A stretch of DNA of 64,000 nucleotides from Riptortus pedestris (GCA_019009955.1 CM032233.1:80707501-80771500); one strand, 5' to 3'. Shown: positions 1 to 12,356, numbered from the stretch's first letter. The notes: generated from the letters alone by a model not told the origin. A program made the numbers and translations.

Positions 1-335
1 ATGCCATATTATCGAGTAATCAGGGTAATCTTTTCTCAATTTGGATATTTTTCCATTTACGGCCAGTCTGTAATTGGTGTTGTGCCTTCTGTTAGCTAAT
101 GAAATAAAATTATGGACCTATTTCTGTCAAGTTGTACTTAGATCTCATAAATTATACCTGATTAGTATTAGAGCCATGACTACTTAAATATAAAATTATT
201 TTATTTAGGATTTTTTTTTCAGTTAAACTGTTTTATTTGAAGCTTTTCTTAATACATGTTTAGCTTTTCTTGTTATCTTATAAATATAATCATAGTTTAA
301 CATGTTAACATTTAAGTCATTACACATTAGAGGGG

Positions 336-650
336 GGGGAGGTGAAATTGGTACAGTAGATAATGTTCTGCTCTAGACTCCTGTACTAGAGTTGCCAAAT
401 TTGAATCCAGGAATTGCAATTAAATTTTATTTAGTTGTGATGCTACCGTGTTGGACATAAAGCAAATTTCCTAGTGCCCACTCAGCTTTGTATGGCAATT
501 GAGTAGGTGCTTGCTTGAATAGAGCAACTATCTTTGGTCTGTAATGCCACCACCATATGGCTAGGAATGTATTAAGCTGACCACTTGACTTCCTGCCAAT
601 GCCGTGTGGCAGGTCCTGGCCCGTCTTGGGCTGTTAAGCCAAAGATTTTC
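336..650 (+). mobile_element. probable tRNA-derived SINE
   Basis: An RNA polymerase III A-box-like sequence, TGGTACAGTAG (349-359), is followed about 40 bp later by a B-box-like AATTTGAATCC (398-408). This is the layout of a tRNA-derived SINE head. The moderately GC-rich body runs to about 650, where AT-rich sequence resumes. I could not define a target-site duplication or a tail, so both ends are approximate. Confidence 0.45.
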
Positions 651-3600
651 ATTTTTCATAGTATATTAATTAATTCTCGCTTCTTATACAAATTTTGGCA
701 CTTTATATTTGCTATTTAGTGTTCATTTATTTTAAGCAATGTAAGCATATTCAGTCTTCATGCGTGTATAATAGCTTGCACTAGTTTGAAATTGTCATAA
801 TTGCTATTGGAATTTTATTTTTATATTTACAAATTCAATTGTTCAATAGGTTTTTAATAACTTAAAGCTCATGTAGGTTGTAATAAAATGTGTGTAATAT
901 ATGTGTCTTGGTTAGAAATGGTTTTTACTTATTGTTTATGTGCAATTATTTCTGAGAATTATATTTATTACTTTTAATGAAAATTAAAATATTATTATGT
1001 AGACATTATTTCACAATTTTGAGTTATACCATCTTCAGAATGTCATAAAATATACGCACATGTGGAATCCGCATAAATAAATGTGAATTATAATTATTAC
1101 TTTACCTATTTCTCTAAAAATTATATTCTTGCCATTACTTCTGTAGTATACATTCTACTTGATTTAGAATTTAAATGTAAAATCTTACAATTATTTTAGT
1201 TCTATTTGTGTTCTTTCATCGTCTTCCTTCCTTATTTTAAGTTCCATGCCCTTATCACTTGTTTAATGGTTCATAGATATATTTGTAAATATACAGTCAC
1301 TAGCGCATTGACATGTATCTACCTGCATTGTAAATATCTCTTGGTTACCTGAAAGAAATATCATAAAAGTACAAGGATTTTCAACATGTAGATTAGTTAA
1401 TTTGCTATGTGAGTGTATGTCCAACAGAGGTACTTTGGAGCATACAAAATTTTATTGATATTATTATCAATATGATTTATAATTTATAAATTCATACCAA
1501 AGGAGTGATAAAAATTTCTTGATAATTCTTCGTGATTATTTTTTCATCATTCTCAAATTTAGATGTCAGTTCAATTTGTTATAATAAGTATGTTTTGAGG
1601 CTAGTTTAACTTCCCTAATTAAAGGTTAAAAAATTATAAGATAAGATTTGTTTTATTATTATTATTTTTTAACCATGTAATATAAAAATGCTATAATTTT
1701 GTGTGATACATGATACATGAGCCACAGAACTGACTTTATTTCTATTGTATATTTAGAAGAAATGTCTATATTTTTTAATTATTTTGTATTACTCTTTCAT
1801 AAATCATAGACCTTAGTTTTACCATTGGAACCTCTTATTTTAGTTCATAGTCATTTAGTCATAGAAAGTCTTTTTTGTTTTATTTTTATATTATATATAT
1901 ATATATATCCATATATTTGTATTTGAGAAGGCCCTAGATAACTGAGAATCTGGAAATTATTTTTAATCTACAGTATGCGCCTTCAGAATTTTAATGTTTT
2001 CCAGGATATTTCTGGAATTTTGTAGTATTTTTGTAATACAATTAAAATTTGTTTTTTATTATAAAAGATGTTTTACAACTTTTCCTTTTAAGTCATTTCC
2101 TCATTTGTAATCATACACATTTTTGATACTTTTGAAGAAGTTTATATTTTTATTTAATGAGAGTATGGAGTAAAATGGTACCCAGATTCAAAAATGATAA
2201 AGAAGAAGAAAATTCACTTCATTAAAAATGTTGTGCTGGTCAATTATACTTGATTTGTTCAGAAAACAGCATACTAATCAACCACATCTATGGGCAATAG
2301 TCATAAATAAAAAAAGAAATGCATGGTTTAAAGTAGATACAGTGAAAATGAATATCTAAAAAGGAAACCTATTTACACAACACACACAAATCCTAAAAAT
2401 AATTTGACAAAATAAACAACAAATGAGCCAACGTTAAACGAAACAATTGTGAAAATAAACAAATTGGTTAAAATTATTGTCCATTGATGTGATTTTTTTT
2501 TCTCATTATTCCTACTAAGTCCATAGTAATGAATTCATTCAAAAATAATATAGAAAAAAAGTTAGTCTGTTTGAACTATATGATTGTTTTGTTTTTTTAA
2601 TGATCAATGGGTGCTTCAAAATGAAATTTTAATTATATACATTTCTAGGTCAAATAACCTGCATGGATTAAATAAAGAAATTTGATTAATTAAAATTTTA
2701 TCTTTATAGTTTTGCCTAATTATACATCAGTGTTCAATATTACTATATTGATATTTACTAGATGTTTGTTCATAGAGATCAATTGAAGTATAAAAGCATG
2801 GTATAATATCAGGATGTATATGAGGATTTACTGATACATAAAACATCTTTTTGGCCAAAGGCATCTTTAGGTCTATCTTCTGGAAAAATGTGAAATTGAA
2901 TGTGTTAAAAAATAATGTTTTTTTTTTATTTTATAGAAATTTGAAAATAAGTCAAAATTAATATCTTACTTCTAATAAACTCATAAAAACTACCTGCTCC
3001 TTGATGGTGGTTTGCCATTAACATTGTAAATATTATCAGAATATGCAGATCTACAATTGACCACCAGGGCAGATCTATACCCTGGATAAACAATAATTAT
3101 TGTTTATAATGCAAATAAAAATCAGATGAATTAGAATAAATAAAATAAAAAATTGTTGATGCTTGAATTGGTGTAGTGTAAACATTGGTAAACCTCATGT
3201 GAGAATGCACGTTAATACTGACACAATTAAAATAATAATTAAAGCCAATTTGTATAAAACATTTCTTTGATTTGTTTATTAAGACATCAAATTAAACCTG
3301 CAAAAATTTATTATGTGATATAATAATATTTTCATCCTGAAGTATATTGTCTTCACCATCAGTGAGTATGGAGAATAAAAACAATATTTACCTTCGTATA
3401 GGCAGATCAAAACATAAATATCTTTATTAATGTAATTCTCCTTACATTTTTAATATGTCTGAGTAAAATAAATTAATTTTATTTGAATTTGTTTCATAGT
3501 TTACTGAGCATATTGCGAATTTTTAGTAATATATTAGATCTCTATACATTTTCTTCTCAAACAGCTTCCTTCTTTGCATATTATTTTGATTTCTTCAAAT

Positions 3601-5806
3601 CAAGTAGATATTTATAGGTTTTGACATACTGGACAACGGCTATCGCTGGTCCTTTGGTATTTTTATTAATATTTTTACATCTATTTTGATGTTAATTATT
3701 TACTTTATGGAGCTATTGGGAGCATTCCCCAATTTCCATTAGTAGGAAAATAGACTTATTAGTCTGTACAATTTTCAGAATATTTCATATTATCTTTCTT
3801 AAACACATTTTATTTGAAACCCTGTTTTGATTTTAATATCATCAGTTATATTACAAGATTTATATGCTTTAGTTACAGACTATATGAATTCCTCCATGTA
3901 TGTGTATGAGAAATATTTGTTATCAATTGCTACCTTTTTAGGAGTTCTATGGTATTTTTTTTAATAGTTAGAGTGCTAACATTTATTAATAAGATTAATA
4001 GGATATAGATTTTTACTGAAAACTTCCAATAAGTCTATTTTGACTAAATTAATGCATTTCAAGTCAGTTAGTTTTATTTATTTATATGGGTAATGCAATA
4101 AGTGATTTATTATTGTCGACCTATGAACACCTTTTTAGTCCATACAATCTTTGAAATTTCTTGACCTTTCATAATTAAAATACCTATCTAAAAACCGCAT
4201 TTTATTATCACATTTTTAATTCATAGGTGAATTATAGATCTTTGTACTAATCATTTATATTATTCAAACATATTTCTATTTTAGCCTTATTCAAAGGTAG
4301 TGTAAATAATTCAGTCTTTGCCTTGATTTCCTTTTTATTTAAACCACTATTTAATAGCCTATTTATTTTAAAATAGGTGGTTTGTGATGAAAAAAAAAAC
4401 ACCTATCAAGCCATTCATTGACTTGTTGATAGATTTTCTCTTTATATATTAGAAACTGGTTACTATGTATTAGTTTAAGGTCTTCAAAGCTAATTTCTTT
4501 ACTCTTAATGCAAGTAAATGGTTCTGTGCCCCTATTCTTCTTCTATAAAAACCAAAGAAATATTTTTCACATGACAATTTAAGCATTATTAAACGAGTTT
4601 GAATTGACATGCATGGTATATGAATCCTCACATTGACATTACCTATGTTTATTCTACCAATTTGGGGCCTTAAAGTTTTTTGGTTTTAACTGATTTTTTG
4701 TTTTATAAAAAATAATTATTGTTTGGGTGTGTTATGGTTATTTGTTGTTGTATTGATCAGCATATTCCAATATTTTTTACAAAGACAAATCCAATCAAGA
4801 GTAGACAGTTTTTATGAAGAATTTAATTGGAATTAACATTTTGACATATAATTTACTGTAAAATATACATACATTGTTTCATTGCATTTTCAATAATATT
4901 TTCTCAAAAGATAGACCTGAAGATGTCCTGGGCAAAACATAACTTTTACTAAATAAGCTCAGGATGGAGGCCAAAGGCTTGTTATTATTGACTTTACATC
5001 CTATATACATATTATTAATATTGTGATTTGTAGTAATGGCAACATACAAGGAGATTTAGAATTAAAAATTAATTGTATGTTACAAAAATATTTTAAGCAT
5101 ACAATGAGGGAATATTTATATAACAATTTGTAATAATAACTCACATAAACCCCAGTCTTCATATATCTAACTTCAGAAAACAGACAATATTTACATACAT
5201 AAGTATTACTGTTGGAAACCAGAAGCTTTAATGTTTTTATTAATGGCATAAGTGTTCTAGAGAGGTTATATCATCATTCCAGCACATCATTATTTGCTAT
5301 TTAAATTAACTGAAATCAATATTTTAAATTCAAATATGAATAAAATAACAAAAATATCAGGAACAGGCAAAATACCCTATCATAACTACAAACAGTTTTA
5401 ACTGCCATCATGCACACAAGCTCAAACTTGGATCCACTTCTTTAGCTGGGGATTTCCAGATGATGTGTCAAAGTGCCATTTTGTGAACAAGTTTTTGTGC
5501 TGGGTAGAAAGCTGTCCTTCAAGACTTCAAGAGTATTACATAAGACGAGTAAGTTTTATGAACTTTCTTATATTAAGTATAAATAGAAACAAAATTTGAT
5601 CTTGAAACATTGTATTGGTGCAGACTTACTTTTGCTTCTACCGATTTAGAAGTTTTTCTCTAATTAGTAATTTATCTGCAGAATAGTGTTTAGAGGTTTT
5701 CAATCCTCACGAGTAGTTGCAACACATTTGTAGCCTCAATCTGCCAGAAAAACAAGTTAATTTTCGTTATGTGACCTTACTGGGAACCAAATAGACCATA
5801 TTTTAA
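651..5806. other. AT-rich intergenic sequence, no gene seen
   Basis: About 5 kb of AT-rich sequence. All open frames are short and low in complexity, and I recognised no splice-compatible exon, RNA gene or transposon terminus. A short (TA)n tract lies near 1895. This region is downstream of the minus-strand Ly6 gene. Confidence 0.6.
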
Positions 5807-7082
5807 CCCTAGTATTACCGAGCTCTCCCAGGTCGCATGGATTACCAAGGGGGGGGGCTCCTCGAGCCCACAACCTTAAAAACCTTTTATTTTGGTTCTA
5901 TAATTTTTTTAAAATTTTTATTTCTATTGGATTATGTTTAATGAACGTTTCTTATGACACCTGTGGAAAAAAAATTAAAAAAAAAATTAAATACAAAAAT
6001 AAAAAATAATTAAAAAAAAAGTTCGGATGGGGAAAAAAGGATGACTTTAAATTAAATGTAATTTTATTCTACTAGAGGAACATATCTAAACATTGTTAGA
6101 ATAAAAAGTTATCTATATCTAAGTTATTATAACATTATAATAGAATAATAATTTCAGAAAATCTAATTATCAGATTCGTAATTGCAATTATCGGTGCTTT
6201 TGCACAATCATTTTTTTTCCGAGTGTTTGTTATACACTGAACGTTTACATTTGAAGGAACGCTGTTTAGATTTTGATAAGTTGTTGTATTTTTCTTTTTT
6301 TGATTTGGCTTCTCTAACACAAGTGTAACACCTTAGCCTTCCACTTGATGAACCTTGTTCCTCCAATTGGGGATAAGTCAGTTCTCGCCCTAGAGCATGC
6401 TCCATGGCCTTCACTGAAGATCTAGGAATGCCTACAAGATTTTCACTCCTTTCAGCAACACACAATTTTACTAAACTCTCAGATAGTTCAAATAAAAAGT
6501 ACTTTCTTCGGCCAGCACTATTTCTTCTCCATGTTGTGTCCAGGATGCGGCATGGACTAACTGTTCCCCTAGTTGGGAACAACCTAGAAAATCTTCTCTT
6601 TTCTAAAAAAGTACCTATCAGGAGCAATAATTATAACCATCTCAGTAATATATTTTTTATATGAAAAAAAATTATGTGGAGAATATATATATTTTTTATT
6701 GGGAAAAAAAAAACTTGAGAAGGTTTGTGTATGTTAAAATTACATCAAAGTAATTATTATTTGAGCAATATAATTAATAACACTTGAATTACTAGTTAAA
6801 AGTAGTATTAAATATCAGTGGGCTCGAGGAGCCCCCTCCTTGGTACTTAAGTGTATAACCACCCCTTGCATTACCAAGGGGGGGGGGGCTCCTCGAGCCC
6901 ATACGTCAAAAAAAAATTTTTTTCTCAACATAGAAATTTTTTAATTTAATTTTGTTGTTATGCCCTCATTCTAGGATGTTTTTCTGAGGAATACATAAAA
7001 TATCCCATTAAAATTGGGTGATAGGGAACAAAAACAAAAAGTTGTGGGCTCTAGGAGCCCCCTCCCCTTGGTACGTCTAGGG
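5807..7082 (-). mobile_element. piggyBac-like DNA transposon, defective
   Basis: The element lies between two TTAA tetranucleotides (5803-5806 and 7083-7086). It starts CCCTAG and ends CTAGGG, the signature of piggyBac-family termini and target duplication. Inside, on the minus strand, is a transposase C-terminal fragment (6208-6627). A G-run/XhoI-site motif, GGGGCTCCTCGAGCCC with TACCAAG beside it, occurs four times in alternating orientation (about 5843, 6819, 6872 and 7045). Intact piggyBac elements are usually 2-3 kb with one transposase ORF, so at about 1.28 kb this one has lost the catalytic core. The unit 6872-7073 may be a second, smaller element abutting the first. Confidence 0.75.
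6208..6627 (-). pseudogene. piggyBac-like transposase, C-terminal fragment
   Basis: A 139-codon frame. Its first half (RRKYFLFELSESLVK) resembles the basic segment that follows the catalytic core in PGBD-type transposases. Its last 45 residues have a cysteine-rich tail with RCYTC and FKCKRSVYNKH, like the C-terminal zinc-binding domain of that family. The catalytic aspartates lie upstream in the family and are absent here, so it cannot be an active transposase. Its position between TTAA-flanked CCCTAG termini supports the call. The N-terminus is truncated, and the first methionine is only the start of the open frame. Confidence 0.7.
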
Positions 7083-7559
7083 TTAATCATCACAGGGCAC
7101 TCTGATGCATGGGGATAAAGGGGTGATGAATGTAGTTCTGATCATTTCCTACTAGCTGTGCCCTGGAAATTGTTTACACTGAGGAGGAGAATTTCGGGGA
7201 CAAAAACAAGTCCCTTTGCAACAGAGATGATGGTAGATTAAACTGTGTTAATGGAGATCCTCTAAAACCAGTGTCTGAAGAAGAAAGGTGGGGCGATTAG
7301 AAGAAAAAATCAAAGCTATGGTTGGCATGACGTATTGGAAAGTGATATAAAGTTAGCGAAGGTAATTAAGAAAATAAATGTGCCATGGCTGAATAAGCTC
7401 AAAAGGAAACTTTAAACACAATCCAAAAATAGGAGAAACACTAAAAGATATATGTGTAAAAAGAACTTTTGAATATAAAAAACCTGAAGAAATGCAAGAA
7501 GCATTCCCTCAAGTACTAACACCCATTACTTACTTAAATTCCTCTCTCTGGCAGGGATT

Positions 7560-8620
7560 CTGTCACCAGACTGAATGCTGTAAAGACCAGCAAGCCTTGG
7601 AACCTTCTCACTGAGAGTGATCAAATCAACGCCCAAAGGCCAAGGGTATTAGGGTGGGCCTAATACTTCAAAGAAATATTAAATGTAGAGAGAGCATTCA
7701 TATAATGTATACACTAATTAGTCAATCTAACTATGACAATATTGAGGAAGCGTTGTCACTTGATCATGAAGAGAGCGAAACCTCAAATCAAGTCTCTTAA
7801 AAATAATAAATCACCTGGGCCTGATGACATTCCTTCCTGATGAAACATGCACAGATACAATCTTGGATGTGGCTTACCAGGTAATATAGGATATCTGGAA
7901 TAATGAAAGAACACCTATGAAATTGGATATAGCAGTCATTGTGCCTATTCATAAAAAAAGGGGGGGGGCAAACAAACTAAAATGTGAAAATTATTGGGAA
8001 ACAGCTCATAAGATAAGATAAGGCAGTTTTTCAAAGGTTGATGGAGAGGGGTTAAAGTATACTGGGAAAGGACCAGAGTTTTCCCCCAGGACATTCAATA
8101 TTATAATATATTTTCCCTAGGCAGACATTAGAAAAACAAATGAAGACAATATTCTGTGCCACCTCTATTGACTTCTGACAGACATATGATAGTGCAGATA
8201 GGTTGAAATTACTAGGGGCGTTGCAGAACCTGAGAATATCTACAAAGCTTATCAGATTAAAAAGAATGATCCTCAAAAGTTCTTTTTTTAATGTCAAAAT
8301 CAGTCCGGGCTGCTGCCACAGCTTTGAGGTTACTAGGTGTCTAAGGCCATGATACCCATTTTCACCATGGTTGTTTAACTTGACCCTTAAAATGGCAACC
8401 AAAGGAATAATAACTAATCCTGGTGGTAATATATACATTGGGCTCACACAGTATATGGTGTATGCCAACAATATATTAATTGTAGTGTTGGACCAGGAAT
8501 TCTGTAAATTTTTTCCTTTGCCTTCCTGGAAAGGATGTTGAAAGTATCTGGTTCCTGTAACCATTCTGCATTTTATATCTGTCTCTCTGTATCGATCTCT
8601 CCAGCTACTTGAAGAAGCCA
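7560..8620 (+). pseudogene. RTE-like non-LTR retrotransposon reverse transcriptase relic
   Basis: Fragments of a reverse transcriptase read in order but in shifting frames. They are KSLKNNKSPGPDDIP near 7786 (the N-terminal RT signature of RTE and related clades), IAVIVPIHKKG near 7930, SIDF-QTYDSA near 8170 (palm motif A region), FSPWLFNLTLKMA near 8358, and IYIGLTQYMVYANNIL near 8430. The last corresponds to the YADD box with both aspartates changed to asparagine. Many stops and frameshifts make it a dead copy. RTE is my best clade guess; a Jockey or CR1-type relative is not excluded. The minus-strand open frame over its 3' part is antisense and not a gene. Confidence 0.65.
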
Positions 8621-9386
8621 CAACTGATATCTTTCATTACTAATGCAAACTCTTCGCAAGTAACATCCATACTATTGTCAGTGCTCGGCATATTGTTAGT
8701 ATTCATTATATGAGTTTGAGACTACTACATATTGTACCATCTGCAAGATAATAGACTTCCTTCTCTTAAATCACTATTTAGCTCAAAGCAATCATAGACA
8801 GACTCCAATTTGGACCTTGCTAAAAGCCTTTTTCCCAAAGCCACCATCAATAACCTGAAAGCTATCTTTGCATTCCCACTGACTACAATTCCTCCATCAA
8901 TTTTTAGATAGTCTCAAATTCCTGCTGTAAGTCAATGAAGAAGTGGGCAGACGAACATTTTGTTCATATGGCTACTTAAGTATAGAGAAAAAGTGATATG
9001 TGGTTCATCAAACCAGAGGAGGCAAAGATGATCCATCCTGTACACTAGACAAGTAGTGTCTGTAGATGAAAGCACAGTAATGCATACACAAATACAGTTC
9101 ATGGGCACTGGTTATCCAGTACATAAAATGATGAACTTAAAGAATGGAAACCTGAGATCTGCTGAAATTACAGCAGAAGAAGTGCTGAAGCAGAAAGCCA
9201 GCAGAAGAAGAGTAATATGAATTTGATGCCTTTGGCTTCAAGGAGTAGATAGATAAAAACGACTTTAGTTTTTAGGTTAGAATATATTGAATACAATGCA
9301 GTTTATAAAAGAATATAGGAAACCAATGGCTGAGAGAACTATGTACGTCGGGAAACTCATAGAGCAATAAGAAGTGTAAAATACTA
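8621..9386. other. intergenic sequence between RTE relic and mariner
   Basis: No gene recognised. It may include the degenerate 3' part of the upstream retrotransposon, but I found no motif to support that. Confidence 0.4.
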
Positions 9387-10261
9387 GGCTGTTACAAAAG
9401 TCCTTGTGCATATCAAGTTGTTTACATTGAGGTCTCTAATTTAATCCTTATTTCATCTCTGACGAATACAATTCTTATGTCAATGTTTACATTAACTAAT
9501 CCTCTAATTATTTATGTTCGCCAACTGTCCCTGCCTTTCATTCAGTTTATTAAATTTCACTAGAAATGTCGGAAGAAAAGGAGTTTCAAATGCTACAATA
9601 AGCCGGCATTTCAAAAAGCTTGGTGTCCAAAAGTCCGTTCAAATACCAACCGCAAACAGTGGGTTCACCAAGGCGAAGGGGCTCAAGCAGAGGTACGCCA
9701 AGATCGATTCGGAAAAAAGATTATGCTTTGTATTTGGTGGAATTATGAAGGCATTTTGCACTTCGAGCTGGTTCCAGAGGGCAGGGCTATCAATGCTGAG
9801 CTATACTGTGAACAGCTCGATAGGGTATATGAAGTTTTAAAAGTGAAATACCCCGCTTTGATTAATAGGAATCAAGCGTTATTTCAGCAAGACAACGCCC
9901 CTGCTCATCGCTCACGATTAGTTAAAGAAACATTTTCAGAAATGAACGGGATTAGCGTCTTGCCCCACCCTCCTTACAGCCCAGACGTCGCACCGTCTGA
10001 CTATGGACTTTTCAGGTCAATGGCGCATTTTTTGAAAGGTCGGCGCTTCGAAAACTTCGATGATGTCAAATTTGGATGCGATGAGTTCTTTGCCTCGAAA
10101 ACTGCAGAGTGGTATCAATATCAAATACAACTTTTGGCTGAAAGATGGGTTAAAGTATTTGAAAATGATGGCCTGTATTTTGAAGAATAAATTTGATTTG
10201 TAAATTTTGTATTCACATTTGAATAAAATTAATTTTGTGAACAAGGACTTTTGTAACAACC
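9387..10261 (+). mobile_element. mariner transposon, internally deleted
   Basis: Terminal inverted repeats of about 28 bp (left GGCTGTTACAAAAGTCCTTG, matched in inverse orientation at 10236-10261) lie directly between TA dinucleotides, the mariner insertion target. At about 875 bp the element is shorter than the usual 1.3 kb. The internal frame goes from a short N-terminal piece straight into the catalytic core. That means the helix-turn-helix region and the first catalytic aspartate have been lost by internal deletion. Confidence 0.9.
9639..10190 (+). pseudogene. mariner transposase, C-terminal catalytic fragment
   Basis: The frame begins around NRKQWV (9648), continues through KIMLCIWWNYEG and LFQQDNAPAHRS (second catalytic aspartate), then HPPYSPDVAPSDYGLF (third acidic position of the DD34D triad), and ends FENDGLYFEE. 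These are hallmark mariner motifs in the right order. About 155 residues are open from the methionine at 9723, against roughly 345 for a full transposase. The DNA-binding N-terminus and first catalytic aspartate are missing. A short upstream peptide start at 9567 (MSEEKEFQMLQ, then stop) is probably the original N-terminus. Confidence 0.87.
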
Positions 10262-10599
10262 TAGTATAGGTATACTCTATTAAAGCTTCTTTATATTCTT
10301 GAGAAGAAACTGTAACATCACCAGCATACTTGAATCAAATGATAAGAAAATGGTTTGAACTTAGAAGCTGCTTTAAATATGAATTTTTAAAAATCTGTTT
10401 TGATGTACCAACACATGAAGGAACATAAATAAGAAAGCTTAATTTTTATTGAGATATTGGACAAACCGCGTTTTTCTAGACCTAGAAAGGATATAGTTAT
10501 AAAAAGTTCAAATATTGTTTATAAACCTGGTCTAAAAAAGAATTTCATTAAAGGAATTTCAATAAATATTTTCATTTTGTTCAACCCTGCTGAATTAGG

Positions 10600-10790
10600 T
10601 GTGGCATATCAATACAGTGTATTTAACATATGATAAAAAGACACATATGATAAACAAGAGAATGAATAGTAATATTGAATGACCATGTAAAGAATGAATT
10701 ATGGTGTTGTGTTAATATGAAAATAAAGTGGTTTATGTGAATATATTACACTAAGGTTAGACAAAATGAAAATTTTATAAATTGGTTCCA
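10600..10790 (+). repeat. 5' LTR
   Basis: 191 bp, starting TGTGGCATATC and ending AAATTGGTTCCA. It pairs with 12370-12560, with scattered substitutions and short indels that cancel in length. No clear tRNA primer-binding site follows it; the gag-like frame starts about 30 bp downstream. Confidence 0.85.
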
Positions 10791-10819
10791 AAAAAAAATG
10801 TGAGTAGCCAAAATTGTAT

Positions 10820-11088
10820 TGATCATTTAGGTGAATTTTCATTAAAAACTGATTAGACAATTTTTAAAAGGCAATTACACCAGTATTTTTTGGGTAATGA
10901 TATTGTGGATGAGGAGCAAAAAGGCAATCCTCTTAAATTCATGCACAGAAGATGCTTATAGGCTAGTGATGAATTTGTTAATACCTGTCTCACCTTGTGA
11001 CACACCTTTAGAATGTATTATTGATTGTCTTGATCAACATTTTATTTGTAGGAAATCAAAGTTTCCTCATAGATATAAATTTAAATAA
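10820..11088 (+). pseudogene. gag-like remnant of the LTR element
   Basis: Frames that shift once, at the A-run near 10920, give LGEFSLKTD, YFLGNDIVDEEQK, then KAILLNSCTEDAYRLVMNLL and later FPHRYKF. This pattern (an acidic segment, then K-aILLnscg-eay-l, then hF-pk-s-ERykF) is typical of gag in Ty3/gypsy-like insect retrotransposons. It covers only the N-terminal part of a gag. The frame ends at 11088 and is followed directly by dlg5-like sequence, so the join marks the capture breakpoint. Confidence 0.65.
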
Positions 11089-11740
11089 ATGAATGAAAGA
11101 TATGATGCCATGAATCACCTGTACCTTACAACTTTGTCTAAATATGAAACCATCAAAGAAGAACATGAAAGTCTAAGAAAGTGTTTTGATGATCTAATTG
11201 CTTGACATTCTTCAGCTGTGGACAAACTTGACCTAGCTCAGGAGGAGGTTGGTCGTATAAAGAAGCAGCGTGATGAAATGGCCACTGAAAGAAATCAGGC
11301 TAGTAGTGAAAGGAATAGCTTTAAACAACAGTGTACAGCAGCTATCCGGCAAAGGGACATTGCACTTTGAGAACACAACGAATACCAAGATGCACTAGTT
11401 AAGGTACAACAGCAACATGAGGAAGCAGTAAAAGAAATAAACCAAGCAATGGCTGTGAGGATGAAAGCTAACAAGGACTTAAAAAGACTGACTGAAGAGT
11501 GGAATGCTGCTATGTTAATATTCACTGATAATGTCGGAATGAGAAAACGTACACAATGAGATGGAAAAACTCATTGAAGACCTTTCTCAGGCTATGAAGA
11601 ACAAAGCTATTGAATCTGAGAACAAAGAATTGGTAGAAGATAAAAAAGCATTATGTTATCAGGTAGAAACATTGAAACGGGAGAAACCGTCAGGTCTTCA
11701 CGACAGAGACAAGGCTCTCAAAGACTGTAATAATTTGGAG
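11089..11740 (+). pseudogene. dlg5: dlg5 (discs large 5) coiled-coil fragment, intronless, captured
   Basis: Reading through three stops and one frameshift gives about 215 residues of heptad-rich coiled coil. Diagnostic pieces are YETIKEEHESLRKCFDDLIA, HSSAVDKLDLAQEEVGRIKK, YSLIMSE then VHNEMEKL (11516-11580), and LVEDKKALCYQVETLKRE then LHDRDKALKDCNNL. The combination of a YxLIMSERD-type box with an acidic-basic coiled coil is the DLG5 N-terminal half as I know it. DLG5 is a MAGUK scaffold at cell junctions; its PDZ, SH3 and GK domains are not present here. The stretch has no introns, so it most likely passed through RNA. Stops show it is not expressed as protein. Another long coiled-coil gene is possible but less likely. 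Confidence 0.72.
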
Positions 11741-11796
11741 AGTTCACTGCTGAGGAAGGCGGGTAACGTTCAACAAGAACAAAGTAACTACAGGAG

Positions 11797-12180
11797 GAAA
11801 GTTAAATTTGACAAAGGGGATTGGCTTTGCAGTGTGGAACAATAAACTTTGCTAGAAGAAGTAAGTGTTCCCAGTCCGGGAAGATGAAAGGCGAGGTATG
11901 GCCAGGGGCAAGAAGAAGCTGGGGCAAGAGATAGGCAGAGTATTTGCTGACAAATATCGGGGGTTATTTAGTGCTGATGACTGACAGTGCGTTAAATGTG
12001 CATATGTTAACTGGCTAAGGTGGTAACAATGCAGCAGGTGCAATACACCTAAGTTTGGTGATGTTGAAGAGCATACTGGAAATATTGGGGCATATGACGA
12101 CCATGGTTGGGTTGAATACATAAAACAAAGAGATGGTGAAAGTATTATAATGAATTTGGGAGAAGAAAAAGGAGGAAAAA
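11797..12180 (+). pseudogene. ZRANB2: ZRANB2-like double RanBP2 zinc-finger fragment, captured
   Basis: A first finger reads KFDKGDWLC, then after a frameshift CGTINFARRSKCSQSGK, where the fourth cysteine is changed to serine. A linker EIGRVFADKYRGLFSADD leads to a second finger QCVKCAYVNWLRW, stop, QCSRCNTPKFGDVEE. Then come WVEYIK and, in another frame, YYNEFGRRKRRKN. Order and spacing match ZRANB2 (ZNF265), including the linker that resembles EIGKTLAEKSRGLFSANDW and the EYDEFGRKKKK block after finger two. ZRANB2 is a nuclear splicing-associated RNA-binding protein. The RS-rich tail is absent. Several stops make this a pseudogene. No introns are present. I am confident of the family because both fingers, the linker and the following block occur in order. 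Confidence 0.85.
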
Positions 12181-12356
12181 TTGACAAGGAGTCTGAAGGC
12201 AAGTGTGGCGAAAAATTAAGTGAGGAGGGATACACTGGAAGTCATCATGATGAGGCAGTTTTGTCATAACATCCTCATAATTTGGAAAAAAATCATACTA
12301 ACAATTCTGCAAATTTTATGAATAATAAATCCAAAAGTGGTTTTCTCAGTTTCTTT

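Noticed and set aside
8052..8621. 189-codon minus-strand open frame
   Set aside because: It is antisense to the RTE-like relic and has no recognisable domain. The plus strand carries ordered RT motifs.
11852..12235. 127-codon minus-strand open frame
   Set aside because: It is antisense to the ZRANB2-like fragment, whose plus-strand motifs are clear.
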